Positions 18,552-27,103 are shown, counted from the stretch's first letter. The stretch: 55,749 bases of DNA from an uncultured Lachnospiraceae bacterium (GCA_910584695.1 CAJUBR010000010.1:1-55749); one strand, 5' to 3'. Numbers and translations are program-made. The notes: generated by a model not told the origin, from the sequence alone.

Positions 18552-19421
18552 TCAGGAAATCATATTTTTTAGCTCTGCCGTTTCAAAAATATAATGTTTA
18601 TTACAGAACTGGCAGTTTACCTCAATCGGTTTTTTATCGGCGATCATTTCTTCGATTTCTCTTTTTCCAATACTCATAATGGCTTTATGGACACGTTCTT
18701 TTGAGCAGTTACAATGGTAAGAAGGGGTGATGGAAGAATTAATGGTAATATCATAGCCTTCCAATAACCGGTTTATCATATCGACCGGTGTCATGCCTTT
18801 ATCCATTAGAGAGGTAACCGAAGAAAAATCCTTTAAACGGTTTTCCAAATCGGAAATTAGAGATTCTTCTGCAAAAGGCATCATCTGGATAATAAAACCA
18901 CCGGCATGTTTCACTGTGTTGTTCTTTTCCATCAGGACACCAAGTGCAACAGAAGTTGGAATCTGCTCACTTGCGGCAAAGTAGTAGGTTAGATCTTCGG
19001 CTATTTCACCGGATACCAGATCAGACTGACCAACATAAGGTTCTCTTAAACCGATATCCTTTATCACACTAAGGACACCGGAACCCAATGCTTTTCCTAC
19101 ATCCAGTTTCCCTGCGGGACTTGGAGGAAGAATTACGTCCGGCCTGTTTACATATCCCTTTACCTCTGCTTTGGCATTGGAAGTAACCGTCAGCCCACTG
19201 ATTGGTCCGGAACATTGAATTTGTAATGTTAATAGATCAGAATCATTTTTGCACATACTTCCCATGATAGCACCTGCTGTTAATAGCCGGCCCAATGCTG
19301 CAGTTGCTACCGGACTGGTGTTATGAATCATGCGTCCTGATTCAACGACCTTTCTTGTATAGGCACAAAAGAAGCGTACCTGATTTTCGGCAGCTGTGCC
19401 TCGTATCATGATATCTTTCAT
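18552..19421 (-). CDS. hslO: Hsp33 redox-regulated chaperonin
   Basis: A 289-residue cytosolic holdase chaperone activated by oxidation. The C-terminal zinc centre is complete: CNC in YHCNCSKERV and CQFC in VNCQFCNKHY, giving the family CxC-(n)-CxxC pattern. The N-terminal domain begins MKDIMIRGTAAENQVRFF, and this start is preferred because GGAG lies 9 bases upstream; a longer frame to 19505 would overlap the upstream gene. It starts 1 base after the methyltransferase stop, so the two form one minus-strand operon. Confidence 0.95.
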   Translation of the reverse strand: MKDIMIRGTAAENQVRFFCAYTRKVVESGRMIHNTSPVATAALGRLLTAGAIMGSMCKNDSDLLTLQIQCSGPISGLTVTSNAKAEVKGYVNRPDVILPPSPAGKLDVGKALGSGVLSVIKDIGLREPYVGQSDLVSGEIAEDLTYYFAASEQIPTSVALGVLMEKNNTVKHAGGFIIQMMPFAEESLISDLENRLKDFSSVTSLMDKGMTPVDMINRLLEGYDITINSSITPSYHCNCSKERVHKAIMSIGKREIEEMIADKKPIEVNCQFCNKHYIFETAELKNMIS

Positions 19422-19422
19422 A

Positions 19423-20184
19423 TTATTTGTCTCCATTTCTGTTTTTTGCAATAATGTAAATACGCTCACTCGTAGAAGCAGGGGGATTTGATGTAAATGC
19501 ATCATAAGCTGTAATATATTCTAATTCGGCTTCTGCTAATAAGTCAATGATTTCTGTTAAAGGATATGCCTTTTGATGATGGGTTTCGCAGAATCGTTCA
19601 AATAATCCACTATCTGCATGTTTTGCAAAAATAGTCAGATCGTACTGGTTGATTCTGTCTTCTTCAAAATAACTGTTTTCCCATGTATAGCTGCAATCTT
19701 TTTGATGGTCGCAAAACACCTGGTCGCCTAGTATATACTGATAAAAATAAGGCGTCTTCAAATCGAAAATAAAAACTCCGTTGTCTTTAAGGTATTTTTT
19801 GATTCCTTTAAAGGCAGATAATATATCACTTGCTGACAGCAGATAATTCAGACTGTCGCAAAGGCAGTAGAAACCGTCATAAAGAGTTCCCAGATCCAAT
19901 TCACGCATATCCTGACAAAGAAGCGTAATACCGGAGGTGCCTGCAATTTTTTCTGAGGCCAGAGTAAGCATGTCAGTGGAGTTATCAATACCAATCACAG
20001 AGTATCCGCTTTTTTTCATCTGCAGGGTAAGCGTACCTGTACCACAGCCAAGTTCTACTAAAGTTCCGTCTGTTATAGAGTATTGATGAAATAGACCGGT
20101 AAGATAGTGGCTCCATGTATTGTAGGGAATATGATCCATAAATTGATCATAGACATAAGCAAATCCTTGATAAGTAGTTGACAT
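19423..20184 (-). CDS. Class I SAM-dependent methyltransferase
   Basis: A 253-residue Rossmann-fold methyltransferase. Motif I VELGCGTG (43-50), the acidic residue ending strand 2 in VIGIDNSTDML, and motif LCQDMRELDLG are visible. The substrate is not evident; the family includes small-molecule and protein methylases. Ribosome site AAGGAG upstream of ATG. It is the first gene of the operon with hslO. Confidence 0.9.
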   Translation of the reverse strand: MSTTYQGFAYVYDQFMDHIPYNTWSHYLTGLFHQYSITDGTLVELGCGTGTLTLQMKKSGYSVIGIDNSTDMLTLASEKIAGTSGITLLCQDMRELDLGTLYDGFYCLCDSLNYLLSASDILSAFKGIKKYLKDNGVFIFDLKTPYFYQYILGDQVFCDHQKDCSYTWENSYFEEDRINQYDLTIFAKHADSGLFERFCETHHQKAYPLTEIIDLLAEAELEYITAYDAFTSNPPASTSERIYIIAKNRNGDK

Positions 20185-20246
20185 AATTGTGATATCTCCT
20201 TGTCTGTATTTTATAATGAACCATATGCCATGAAAGGGTATAAGAA

Positions 20247-20282
20247 TACCGTAATAATCAATTACAGCAGATTATTACGGTA
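20247..20282 (-). terminator. Terminator after the acidic membrane protein gene
   Basis: TACCGTAATAATC at 20247-20259 and its perfect complement at 20270-20282 (13 bp, 10-base loop). Read on the minus strand it is followed by TTCTTA. It lies 11 bases after the stop of the acidic protein gene and 62 bases before the methyltransferase start. Confidence 0.75.
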
Positions 20283-20293
20283 CGAAAATCTTG

Positions 20294-20902
20294 TTATCGG
20301 TCTAATTTGTCCTGCTCCTCCAATGCATCGGAATCCTCGGAAACATCAGATAATCCTTCATTTTCATAGTGGTTTTCTTTGGTAGAAGAAGTATTGCCTC
20401 CAGAAACGGAATTTGCCGGAGCGGAAGTGTTTCCAACTTTGATGTTGGAAATGGAATCTTTAGGAAAAATCTCTATTAAGTCTTCGTTTGCGGCTGTTTC
20501 GTCGGACTTTGATGTATCATCTTCTGTGGAAGAATCGGCTTGTAGGGAATTTGCGGCTTCCTGTTTAGAAGGATTTTTTTCGGAAAAATCTACCGTATCT
20601 TTTTCTTCAGAAGAGTCCTCTTTTGCGTTAATGGTGATGGAAGTATATTCACGCCCGTGTTCCGTATCTTTGGAAAATGCATCTTCGAAATCATCATCCT
20701 CTTCATCAAAGAAAAAATCGTCATCATCATCGGAATATTTTTCGGAAATGCTGCTGAACAGATCGGAAAGTTTTTCTGAAACGGCTTTATAGACCGAACT
20801 TTGTTTGATTTTGTCGCGGAAAACATAACAGGTTCCGCCAATCGCAACAGCCGTAGTTGTAAAGGCAAGTAATTTGCCGAGAGTCTTTTTTTTCTTTGCC
20901 AT
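20294..20902 (-). CDS. Acidic low-complexity protein with N-terminal membrane segment
   Basis: A 202-residue protein: basic start MAKKKKTLGK, one hydrophobic segment (about 9-26) of the short YtxH-like kind, then a strongly acidic tail with D/E runs (DDDDD, then EEDDDFED) and Ser/Thr/Asn-rich sequence. The start at 20902 follows AAGGAG by 6 bases; the upstream ATG at 20929 lacks a site. No catalytic motif is seen, so the function is unknown. It has its own terminator and is divergent from the 702-residue protein gene. Confidence 0.7.
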   Translation of the reverse strand: MAKKKKTLGKLLAFTTTAVAIGGTCYVFRDKIKQSSVYKAVSEKLSDLFSSISEKYSDDDDDFFFDEEDDDFEDAFSKDTEHGREYTSITINAKEDSSEEKDTVDFSEKNPSKQEAANSLQADSSTEDDTSKSDETAANEDLIEIFPKDSISNIKVGNTSAPANSVSGGNTSSTKENHYENEGLSDVSEDSDALEEQDKLDR

Positions 20903-21257
20903 AATATTCTCCTTTTCATATTGCTGCAAGACCAGTAGTTACCGGTTACAGTAGAATAGTTTTTACATATATTTTCTAATAGTATTGCCTTTCTTAGTAA
21001 AATATATAAAATATAATTATTTACATTTTAATACGGATGGAAGGAAAAAGCAATTCTTTCTTTTTTTGTTTGTGGAACAGCAGCATTTGGAAATAGTTTT
21101 ATCAGGAAATTGTATAAATTGCACAATTGTTCTTTGTAATAATAACTGAAAAATCTGAAGATTTGGTTGTAAACTAGTAATAATTGTGATAATATTGTAA
21201 TTAATTAGGTGGAATTTATTTATTTCACACAAATTCAATTATTAAGGAGGAATTATT
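20903..21257. other. 355-base divergent intergenic region, no gene seen
   Basis: This very AT-rich stretch separates the acidic protein gene (minus) from the 702-residue protein gene (plus). A weak TTGTAA/TAATAT pair with 17-base spacing lies near 21168-21196 on the plus strand. The plus-strand gene has a perfect AAGGAGG at 21244-21250. No RNA gene or ORF with a ribosome site was recognised. Confidence 0.4.
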
Positions 21258-23366
21258 ATGCAGAATTTACCGGCAAATGTTACCCGGGGGAATGATACAA
21301 ACATTATTTCCATTGCGGCGTCTTCCAATAAAGGAATGTTAATTCGTTTTCTAAATGAGCAGGTTGAAGAAGGATTTTATGCATTGGTCATTGATTATTT
21401 AAAGGACCATAATTTTGACTTATCCAGTATGAATGTAGATGAGGAAGTCAAATCACAATGTACAAAACTTTATGAATTGTCAGAGTTTGTAGATGAGAAT
21501 ATTAAGCAGCCCGGGAAGTACGAGATTGAGGAATGGATTGAATCATTGTTCAAATTTGTATACGGGGATATTGATCCTTCGGATACCGATGCGATTATAA
21601 ACACTACAGGTATTTATAGATATAGCGTCTGGCTCATTTATCTGTACCAGCTTGATAAATTTGGAGATGCGATGCGTCTGATTGGAGAGAGAGTTGCTCC
21701 ATTGCTAATTAATACCTGTTATCAGATTGCAGATGCGGATGACAGACCATCTACATATGATAAGGCTGTTATGGGATACATGGATTTAATTAATGTTGTG
21801 ATGGAGATGGACCTTCCTCCTTCTGCTTCCAATTCGGAGTCTTATCTGAATAATTTGGAAGTACTGTATGATTATTTTGTAGAGGATACCCATGTAGGAA
21901 ATGATTATAAGATTCAATTTAGTATGGGTCTTTTTAATTCATTTATCCGAAAAGGGGATTATGAAAAGGCTTTTGAATTCTACGGCTTGAATGCAGAGTT
22001 TATTCCGGTGGATAATTTGCATGTATATGAGAATTTTAAGGATCTGATCCGGAATTGCAACAGTACCCAGTATACAAATGTATTAAGCAGAAATGTGATT
22101 ACGGCTATTTCTAAGCAGGATATTTATAATAAGCGAATTGACAGTCTGTTAGTTGAGGTATCGGCATTTGTGAAAAAAGTATACAAATACATCGAGGATG
22201 AACCGATTATGAAGAAAAACCTGCAGATTCTCGGAAGCGGTGCGTCACTGAGTGATAAGAGTAATGTATTTGAGGGCTTATATGAATATAATCTTGTATT
22301 TTATGACTGTGGAATCAAGCAGCTTGTAAATCAAGACTTATCCACACGTTCATGGGAGGAAAAATACGAAATTTTAGATATGCTTTATACAACACTGAAT
22401 GTTGTTTTTGATGGTTATAGTGTTTATGAGATTTCAAATCGTATTGAGCACCAGTATGTGGAGCTGACCTGGATTGGAAATTATGTAAATGCAAATCCAT
22501 CCCTGTTAAAATTGTTCTTTAGTGTAAAAGAAAAGATTAAAGCATTTAAAGTACGGAAAAACAATATTTTGGAAAAGAGTAAAACGAATTATGAGATTAA
22601 AAAACTTTTAGAGGACAGGCAGAAACATCTTGTATTTCTTGCTGCAGATGATATGATCCGGCAGGGGTTGAATAATAAAGACATGCCAATCATTAATTCA
22701 AATTATGATATCGAAAAGGCAAAGAGAATGTTTACCGAGACATATGGTAAGATTAATCTGCCATCCAGATATAATATAGAGAAACCAAAGGCCGAGACAA
22801 CGTCTACATTAAAATTTGGTTTTGCGAAAGCGGCTCCTTCAGCTGTTAATCCGGAACTGAATAAAATGTTTAGTAATTTACGTATTGAAGAGATGCTGTG
22901 CAAATCGGAATGGCTTTGGAATCAGTATAAGGATAAGGGACACGAAAAACAGACTGCAGAAGAGAGTACTTATAGCGTGGCGTGCCTTATTAAAGTGGTA
23001 GAATTGTTGATTGTCCGACATGAGAGAAAGGTTACGACAGAAGCGTCAGCTCCTAATAAGAAAGTGATTATTACAAAAACAGGCAAGGTAATTGAATTGT
23101 CAGATGAGTCCGGCACGAAACCTGTAAATGCTTCAAATGATGACCCGACTGTCATTGAGCATATCGCTAACATCGAAACTTATCTGAAAAACCGCAGTCG
23201 AGAGAATGTAGATTATGTTAAAAACTATATTGAAGATTGGGTGAGTTATTTAATGCAGAACAAATTTGATAGGGACTCTTTGTTATCTTTAGCAGAGGCA
23301 GAGGAGGTACGGACAAAGACGTTGCAGACTATTAAAAAGTTAAATTATGATATGATATCTTTATAA
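21258..23366 (+). CDS. 702-residue protein of unknown function
   Basis: A large soluble-looking protein, rich in charged and helical segments, without signal peptide or membrane helices. ATG is preceded by AAGGAGG. I recognise no catalytic motif. Features: a helical N-terminal two-thirds (1-520) with many Tyr/Phe/Asp residues, a short Pro/Ala linker near 530-540 (KAAPSAVNPELNKMF), a lysine-rich loop near 595-625 (NKKVIITKTGKVIEL) and a helical end. It is followed after 85 bases by a pilin-like gene, with a hairpin between them. A scaffold or helical-repeat role is possible but unproven. Confidence 0.75.
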   Translation: MQNLPANVTRGNDTNIISIAASSNKGMLIRFLNEQVEEGFYALVIDYLKDHNFDLSSMNVDEEVKSQCTKLYELSEFVDENIKQPGKYEIEEWIESLFKFVYGDIDPSDTDAIINTTGIYRYSVWLIYLYQLDKFGDAMRLIGERVAPLLINTCYQIADADDRPSTYDKAVMGYMDLINVVMEMDLPPSASNSESYLNNLEVLYDYFVEDTHVGNDYKIQFSMGLFNSFIRKGDYEKAFEFYGLNAEFIPVDNLHVYENFKDLIRNCNSTQYTNVLSRNVITAISKQDIYNKRIDSLLVEVSAFVKKVYKYIEDEPIMKKNLQILGSGASLSDKSNVFEGLYEYNLVFYDCGIKQLVNQDLSTRSWEEKYEILDMLYTTLNVVFDGYSVYEISNRIEHQYVELTWIGNYVNANPSLLKLFFSVKEKIKAFKVRKNNILEKSKTNYEIKKLLEDRQKHLVFLAADDMIRQGLNNKDMPIINSNYDIEKAKRMFTETYGKINLPSRYNIEKPKAETTSTLKFGFAKAAPSAVNPELNKMFSNLRIEEMLCKSEWLWNQYKDKGHEKQTAEESTYSVACLIKVVELLIVRHERKVTTEASAPNKKVIITKTGKVIELSDESGTKPVNASNDDPTVIEHIANIETYLKNRSRENVDYVKNYIEDWVSYLMQNKFDRDSLLSLAEAEEVRTKTLQTIKKLNYDMISL

Positions 23367-23396
23367 GCAGACAGATAAAAAGTATCATGGAAAATT

Positions 23397-23432
23397 ATGC
23401 AATAGAGGATTTTTGTAAATCCACTATTGCAT
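23397..23432 (+). promoter_or_regulatory. Strong hairpin immediately upstream of the pilin-like gene
   Basis: A 16-base arm at 23397-23412 (starting ATGCAATAG) pairs with 23417-23432 with one A-A mismatch and a 4-base loop TTGT. It ends 20 bases before the pilin start and 7 bases before its ribosome site. There is no T-tract, so a simple terminator is unlikely; an mRNA-stabilising or translation-control element is possible. Confidence 0.75.
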
Positions 23433-23451
23433 GATGATTAAGGGAGAATTT

Positions 23452-23895
23452 ATGAAAAAGAATCAAGGATTTTCAATGATTGAATTAATTATAGTGATTG
23501 CGATTATGGCGGTGCTTGCAGGTTTTTTGGCACCGAAGTTGATTCAGTATGTGAACAAAGCTAGACTGAGTGTGGATATTGATACTGGAAATAAGATTGC
23601 AAAAGCAATTCTGGTTGCGATAACGGATGAAAAGGTCAGAGGTAATGCAGTAGAACATGCAGAACCATGGGAAGTTGATAAAATGGATGGGAATGATTTC
23701 AAAGAGGCCGTTTACAAGGTTCTGAATGTAGACAAAGTAGAGGGAAAATCCAAAAAGGATGTGGACGGCAATGCTTTGAGTCCTGTTTTTTATTACAAAC
23801 TGGATGCCAATAAAAATATAGTCGAAATATATTATGGCGGTAAGAGTGATGATTATCAGATTTATCCCAAAGCAGGCAGTAAATTAATAAAATGA
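23452..23895 (+). CDS. Type IV pilin-like protein (orphan prepilin)
   Basis: A 147-residue prepilin. A short basic leader MKKNQG is followed by the type III signal cleavage site G6/F7 and the classic N-methylated helix FSMIELIIVIAIMAVLAG with Glu at mature position 5. The C-terminal part is a small globular domain ending KAGSKLIK. The start at 23452 follows GGGAG by 5 bases and gives a normal leader; the ATG at 23431 lies within the hairpin arm. No prepilin peptidase, assembly ATPase or platform gene is nearby, so processing needs genes elsewhere. Pseudopilin or competence-type pilin are alternatives. Confidence 0.88.
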   Translation: MKKNQGFSMIELIIVIAIMAVLAGFLAPKLIQYVNKARLSVDIDTGNKIAKAILVAITDEKVRGNAVEHAEPWEVDKMDGNDFKEAVYKVLNVDKVEGKSKKDVDGNALSPVFYYKLDANKNIVEIYYGGKSDDYQIYPKAGSKLIK

Positions 23896-23923
23896 TAGTG
23901 TATTATAATATTTTCAATGGATA

Positions 23924-23990
23924 GCAGAAATGCACAAACATATTTGACTGACGTTCCTAAGACGTCTTGTGTATGTTTGTGCATTTCTGC
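23924..23990. repeat. Perfect 19-bp inverted repeat after the pilin-like gene
   Basis: Arms at 23924-23942 and 23972-23990 are perfect complements; the left arm contains AGAAATGCACAAACAT. The loop has its own GACGT/ACGTC complement. It lies 28 bases after the pilin stop. The left arm is nearly identical over 16 bases to one at 30039-30054 (one substitution). It may be a terminator or mRNA 3-prime stabiliser. Confidence 0.8.
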
Positions 23991-24006
23991 TTTGTAAATC
24001 TATAAA

Positions 24007-24041
24007 CTCAAAAAGAAGCCTGAAATAGAATCCAGACTTCT
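24007..24041 (-). terminator. Terminator of tRNA-Gly
   Basis: On the minus strand AGAAGTCTG and CAGGCTTCT pair over 9 bases (one G-U) around a 10-base loop, followed by TTTTT. It starts 6 bases after the tRNA 3-prime end. Confidence 0.85.
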
Positions 24042-24046
24042 CAGTA

Positions 24047-24118
<72 letters not shown>

Positions 24119-24138
24119 ATGTCTTAACGACAGGTACT

Positions 24139-24167
24139 AATATACCAAAAGATGTTATATTTGTCAA
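24139..24167 (-). promoter_or_regulatory. Promoter of tRNA-Gly
   Basis: On the minus strand: perfect TTGACA (24162-24167), 17-base spacer, TATATT (24139-24144). The -10 ends 20 bases upstream of the tRNA 5-prime end. It is the best consensus match in the window, as expected for a stable RNA gene. Confidence 0.85.
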
Positions 24168-24362
24168 CATAAAAGATAAAAAAATATATTTTTTTTTAAA
24201 ATTTTAAAGATTGCTTTAAAAATGGGATGTATTCAGCGAAAGAACAGTGTATAATGATAGAAAGGTTTACTTTTGTTAAAGATGCGGGCTGTACATGAAA
24301 TAGACACATATATATTATATAGTTGGTTATTATTTATTATGAGTAAAAAGGGGTGTCTGATC

Positions 24363-24788
24363 ATGAAACAAAAAATGGACTTTCGACAAAGGATATTTGA
24401 ATTTATGCAGGGACGGTATGGAGTTGATCAGCTATCAGTTTTTCTAATCTGGACCGGAATCATTCTTTCATTGTTTACAATGTTTTTCCGGTTTCCGGTT
24501 TTCGTGATTGTCAGTTGGGCAATGATTGTTTATGCATATATCAGGATTCTGTCCCGGGACAGAAATAAACGTTATGCACAGAATCAAAAATTTTTAGACC
24601 GGACATGGAGAATAAGAAATGGGTTTGCAAAAGTAAAATACCGTATGAAGTATGGGAAACAAAAGACCTCTGCATATCGGATATTCCGATGCCGGGAATG
24701 TGGACAAAAGATACGGATTCCCAAAGGGAAAGGAAAAATTATGATAACCTGCCCGAAGTGTAAAAATCAGTTTAAAAAGAGGAGTTAG
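24363..24788 (+). CDS. Small membrane protein with C-terminal zinc ribbon
   Basis: A 141-residue protein. Two adjacent hydrophobic segments (about 21-36 and 40-60) are followed by a basic region and a C-terminal zinc ribbon, CREC then 15 residues then CPKC, with a lysine-rich end. The start at 24363 has AAAAGGGG 8-12 bases upstream; an upstream ATG at 24273 is possible but has no good site. It precedes the DUF5685-like gene by 10 bases, so both are likely co-transcribed. Function unknown; zinc ribbons of this kind bind nucleic acid or protein. Confidence 0.7.
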   Translation: MKQKMDFRQRIFEFMQGRYGVDQLSVFLIWTGIILSLFTMFFRFPVFVIVSWAMIVYAYIRILSRDRNKRYAQNQKFLDRTWRIRNGFAKVKYRMKYGKQKTSAYRIFRCRECGQKIRIPKGKGKIMITCPKCKNQFKKRS

Positions 24789-24798
24789 GAGTCTGCCG

Positions 24799-25653
24799 AT
24801 GTTTGGTTATGTTGTAGTGAATAAGCCGGAAATGAAGATACGGGAATATGAAAAATATTGCTCTTACTATTGTGGTCTTTGCAAAACTCTTCAAAATAAA
24901 TATGGAATATGGGGACAGCTTTCATTAAACTATGACATGACTTTTCTGGCAATTTTGTTGAGTGGTCTATATGAACCGGTTTGTAAGGAAGAGTTATCAA
25001 GATGTGCGATACATCCCTTTGCGAAGCGGAAGATTAGAAAAAATGAAATAACGGATTATGCAGCGGACATGACACTGCTGCTTGCATGGTATAAATGCAG
25101 GGATGATTTTTTAGATGAGAAGAAAGCCGGAAGTGCATTTTATGGAAAACTGATAAAATCCAAAGTAAAAAAAATCTCTCACTGTTATAAAAGACAGGAA
25201 CGTGCAATAAAGGAAAATCTGAAGCAGCTTTCTGTACTGGAAAAGAAAGGTGATTGTGATATTGATCAATTATCTTGCTGTTTTGGGCATATACTGGAAG
25301 AGATTTTTGTACCGGTTCCGGATGTATGGGAGAAAAGTCTCCGCAGGATTGGATTTTATATCGGAAAATTTGTGTATGTTTTAGATGCGTATGATGATTT
25401 GGAGCATGACAGGAAAAAGAACTGCTTTAACCCATTGTTAGACAAAGAAACAGACGGTATGTTTCATGAATGGGTTAAGCAGCTTTTAACAATGATGGCG
25501 GTGGAGTTTGCCAGAGAATTTGAAAAACTTCCTATTGTTGAGGATGCTGAAATTTTGAGAAATATTCTTTATTCCGGTATCTGGACAAAGTATGAGGAAG
25601 TAAAAATAAGACGGGCACAGGCGAAATCCCGTAAAGCAGATTATGAAAATTAA
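24799..25653 (+). CDS. DUF5685-like protein with two Asp-rich motifs
   Basis: A 284-residue, mostly alpha-helical protein resembling DUF5685 (N-terminus MFGYVVVNKPEMKIREYEKY, then CSYYCGLC). Two acidic motifs are visible: DDFLD at 102-106 and DAYDDLEHD at 196-204 followed by RKKNCFNP. Their spacing and helical context recall the paired Asp motifs that bind magnesium-diphosphate in isoprenoid synthases, but I see no direct family evidence, so function is open. It sits between a zinc-ribbon membrane protein and a J-domain protein in one likely operon. There is no signal peptide. Confidence 0.75.
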   Translation: MFGYVVVNKPEMKIREYEKYCSYYCGLCKTLQNKYGIWGQLSLNYDMTFLAILLSGLYEPVCKEELSRCAIHPFAKRKIRKNEITDYAADMTLLLAWYKCRDDFLDEKKAGSAFYGKLIKSKVKKISHCYKRQERAIKENLKQLSVLEKKGDCDIDQLSCCFGHILEEIFVPVPDVWEKSLRRIGFYIGKFVYVLDAYDDLEHDRKKNCFNPLLDKETDGMFHEWVKQLLTMMAVEFAREFEKLPIVEDAEILRNILYSGIWTKYEEVKIRRAQAKSRKADYEN

Positions 25654-25700
25654 GAAAAAGGATATTTCCCATTTTGTTTACAGGAAACGGAGGCATAAGA

Positions 25701-26363
25701 ATGAGAAGTCCATATGATATTTTAGGAGTATCAACGGAGGCATCAGAAGAAGAAATAAAAAAGGCATATCGTAATTTAAGCCGGAAGTATCATCCGGATG
25801 CGAATGTAAATAATCCAAATAGAGAGCAGGCAGAAGAACGTTTTAAAGAAGTTCAGCAGGCATATCAGGCCATTATGGATGGAAAGGCAAATGCATATGA
25901 TGGCAGTTTTGGAGAATATGGTAATTTTAGCGGTTTTGGGGGTTTTGGCAGCTATGCTGGTGGACAAAGTGATGATAAGGAATTTACTTATTTGCAGGCA
26001 GCGTTCACTTATGTGCAAAACGGAGATTACCGGTCAGCACTTCGTGTATTAAGTGATATACAAAACAGAAGCGGAAGATGGTATTATATTTCAGCAATTG
26101 CAAACCGGGGAGCAGGTAATCAGGCAACAGCACTGGAGCATATACAGATTGCAATGCGTATGGAACCAAGCAATACAGAATACCGGCAGTTTTATAATAT
26201 TTTGCAAAATGGCGGTACATGGTACGCAGGACGTGGGGCGGAATATGGAGTGCCGAATGTAAGTAATACCGGTTTTTGTTTTAAATTATGTCTTGCAAAT
26301 ATTCTTACAAATATTTTGTGTAATGTGTGCTGCAACGATGTATGCTGTCCACGTCTTTATTAA
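25701..26363 (+). CDS. J-domain (DnaJ-like) protein with Cys-rich tail
   Basis: A 220-residue co-chaperone-like protein. The J domain (1-65) begins SPYDILGVSTEASEEEIKKA and includes the HPD motif in YHPDANVN, needed to stimulate an Hsp70 ATPase. A Gly/Phe stretch (about 75-95) and TPR-like helices (about 100-175) follow. The C-terminus has eight Cys in about 22 residues (CFKLC, CNVCCNDVCC). It lacks the DnaJ zinc-finger domain, so it is not the housekeeping DnaJ. Start 25701 has GGAGG 8 bases upstream. Partner Hsp70 is not in the window. Confidence 0.88.
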   Translation: MRSPYDILGVSTEASEEEIKKAYRNLSRKYHPDANVNNPNREQAEERFKEVQQAYQAIMDGKANAYDGSFGEYGNFSGFGGFGSYAGGQSDDKEFTYLQAAFTYVQNGDYRSALRVLSDIQNRSGRWYYISAIANRGAGNQATALEHIQIAMRMEPSNTEYRQFYNILQNGGTWYAGRGAEYGVPNVSNTGFCFKLCLANILTNILCNVCCNDVCCPRLY

Positions 26364-26402
26364 TGTATATATGGCATAAAATCAGGAGGGATGTGAGAAT
26401 AA

Positions 26403-27017
26403 GTGAAAGAAAAAGAGGAAGAATACAAAGAATATGACAGTCCGTTTTTTGCGATGATGTCGAGAATGAAGTATATTAACCGCTGGGCATTGATGCGGAA
26501 TTCTTATTCGGAAAATATCAGTGAACATTCTTTGGAAGTTGGAATGCTTGCCCATGTGCTGGCATTGATTAGCAATAAGAAATATGGGAATCATTTAAAT
26601 GCAGAGCGGGCAGCTCTGCTTGGAATGTACCATGACTGTACGGAGATCATCACCGGCGATATGCCGACACCGATTAAGTATTATAATGCACAGACAAAAG
26701 AGGCATATAAGAATGTAGAAAAACAGGCAGCAGCAGAGCTTTTGTCTATGCTGCCGGATTATCTTTGTGAGGAATATGAAAAGATATTGTTTCCACAGGA
26801 ACAGGAAGAATATTTGTGGAAGCTGGTAAAGGCAGCGGACCGTTTATCTGCATACCTCAAATGCATTGAAGAAGAAAAGGCAGGAAATAAAGAATTTTCC
26901 AGTGCAAAGGCTACAATCTTTATAAGGCTTGTTGAGATGGATTTGAAAGAGGTAAGGGATTTTTTAAGGGATTTTGAACATTCCTACAAGAAAACATTAG
27001 ATGAATTGAAAAAATAA
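26403..27017 (+). CDS. HD-domain 5-prime-deoxynucleotidase, YfbR-like
   Basis: A 204-residue HD-superfamily phosphohydrolase. The metal-binding residues are visible: H in SEHSLEVGMLAH, HD in YHDCTEIITGDMPTP, and D in KAADRLSAY. This set matches YfbR, which dephosphorylates deoxynucleoside 5-prime-monophosphates. It starts with GTG; AGGAGGG lies 12 bases upstream, slightly far, and no better start is in frame nearby. It follows the J-domain gene by 39 bases and is followed by a strong promoter for glgA. Confidence 0.88.
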   Translation: MKEKEEEYKEYDSPFFAMMSRMKYINRWALMRNSYSENISEHSLEVGMLAHVLALISNKKYGNHLNAERAALLGMYHDCTEIITGDMPTPIKYYNAQTKEAYKNVEKQAAAELLSMLPDYLCEEYEKILFPQEQEEYLWKLVKAADRLSAYLKCIEEEKAGNKEFSSAKATIFIRLVEMDLKEVRDFLRDFEHSYKKTLDELKK

Positions 27018-27027
27018 AAAGGATTCA

Positions 27028-27056
27028 TAGACAGAATTTAGAAAAAATAGTATAAT
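27028..27056 (+). promoter_or_regulatory. Promoter of glgA
   Basis: TAGACA (27028-27033), 17-base spacer, TATAAT (27051-27056), giving 11 of 12 consensus matches. It lies 47 bases upstream of the glgA start. Confidence 0.75.
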
Positions 27057-27103
27057 AGATACAGACGTTTCGTCAGATTTTGGGTAGAATTGGAGGGTAT
27101 TTT

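Noticed and set aside
20379..20792. Ser-rich plus-strand reading frame of 137 residues
   Set aside because: It is the mirror of the acidic low-complexity gene on the minus strand; no ribosome site, no family.
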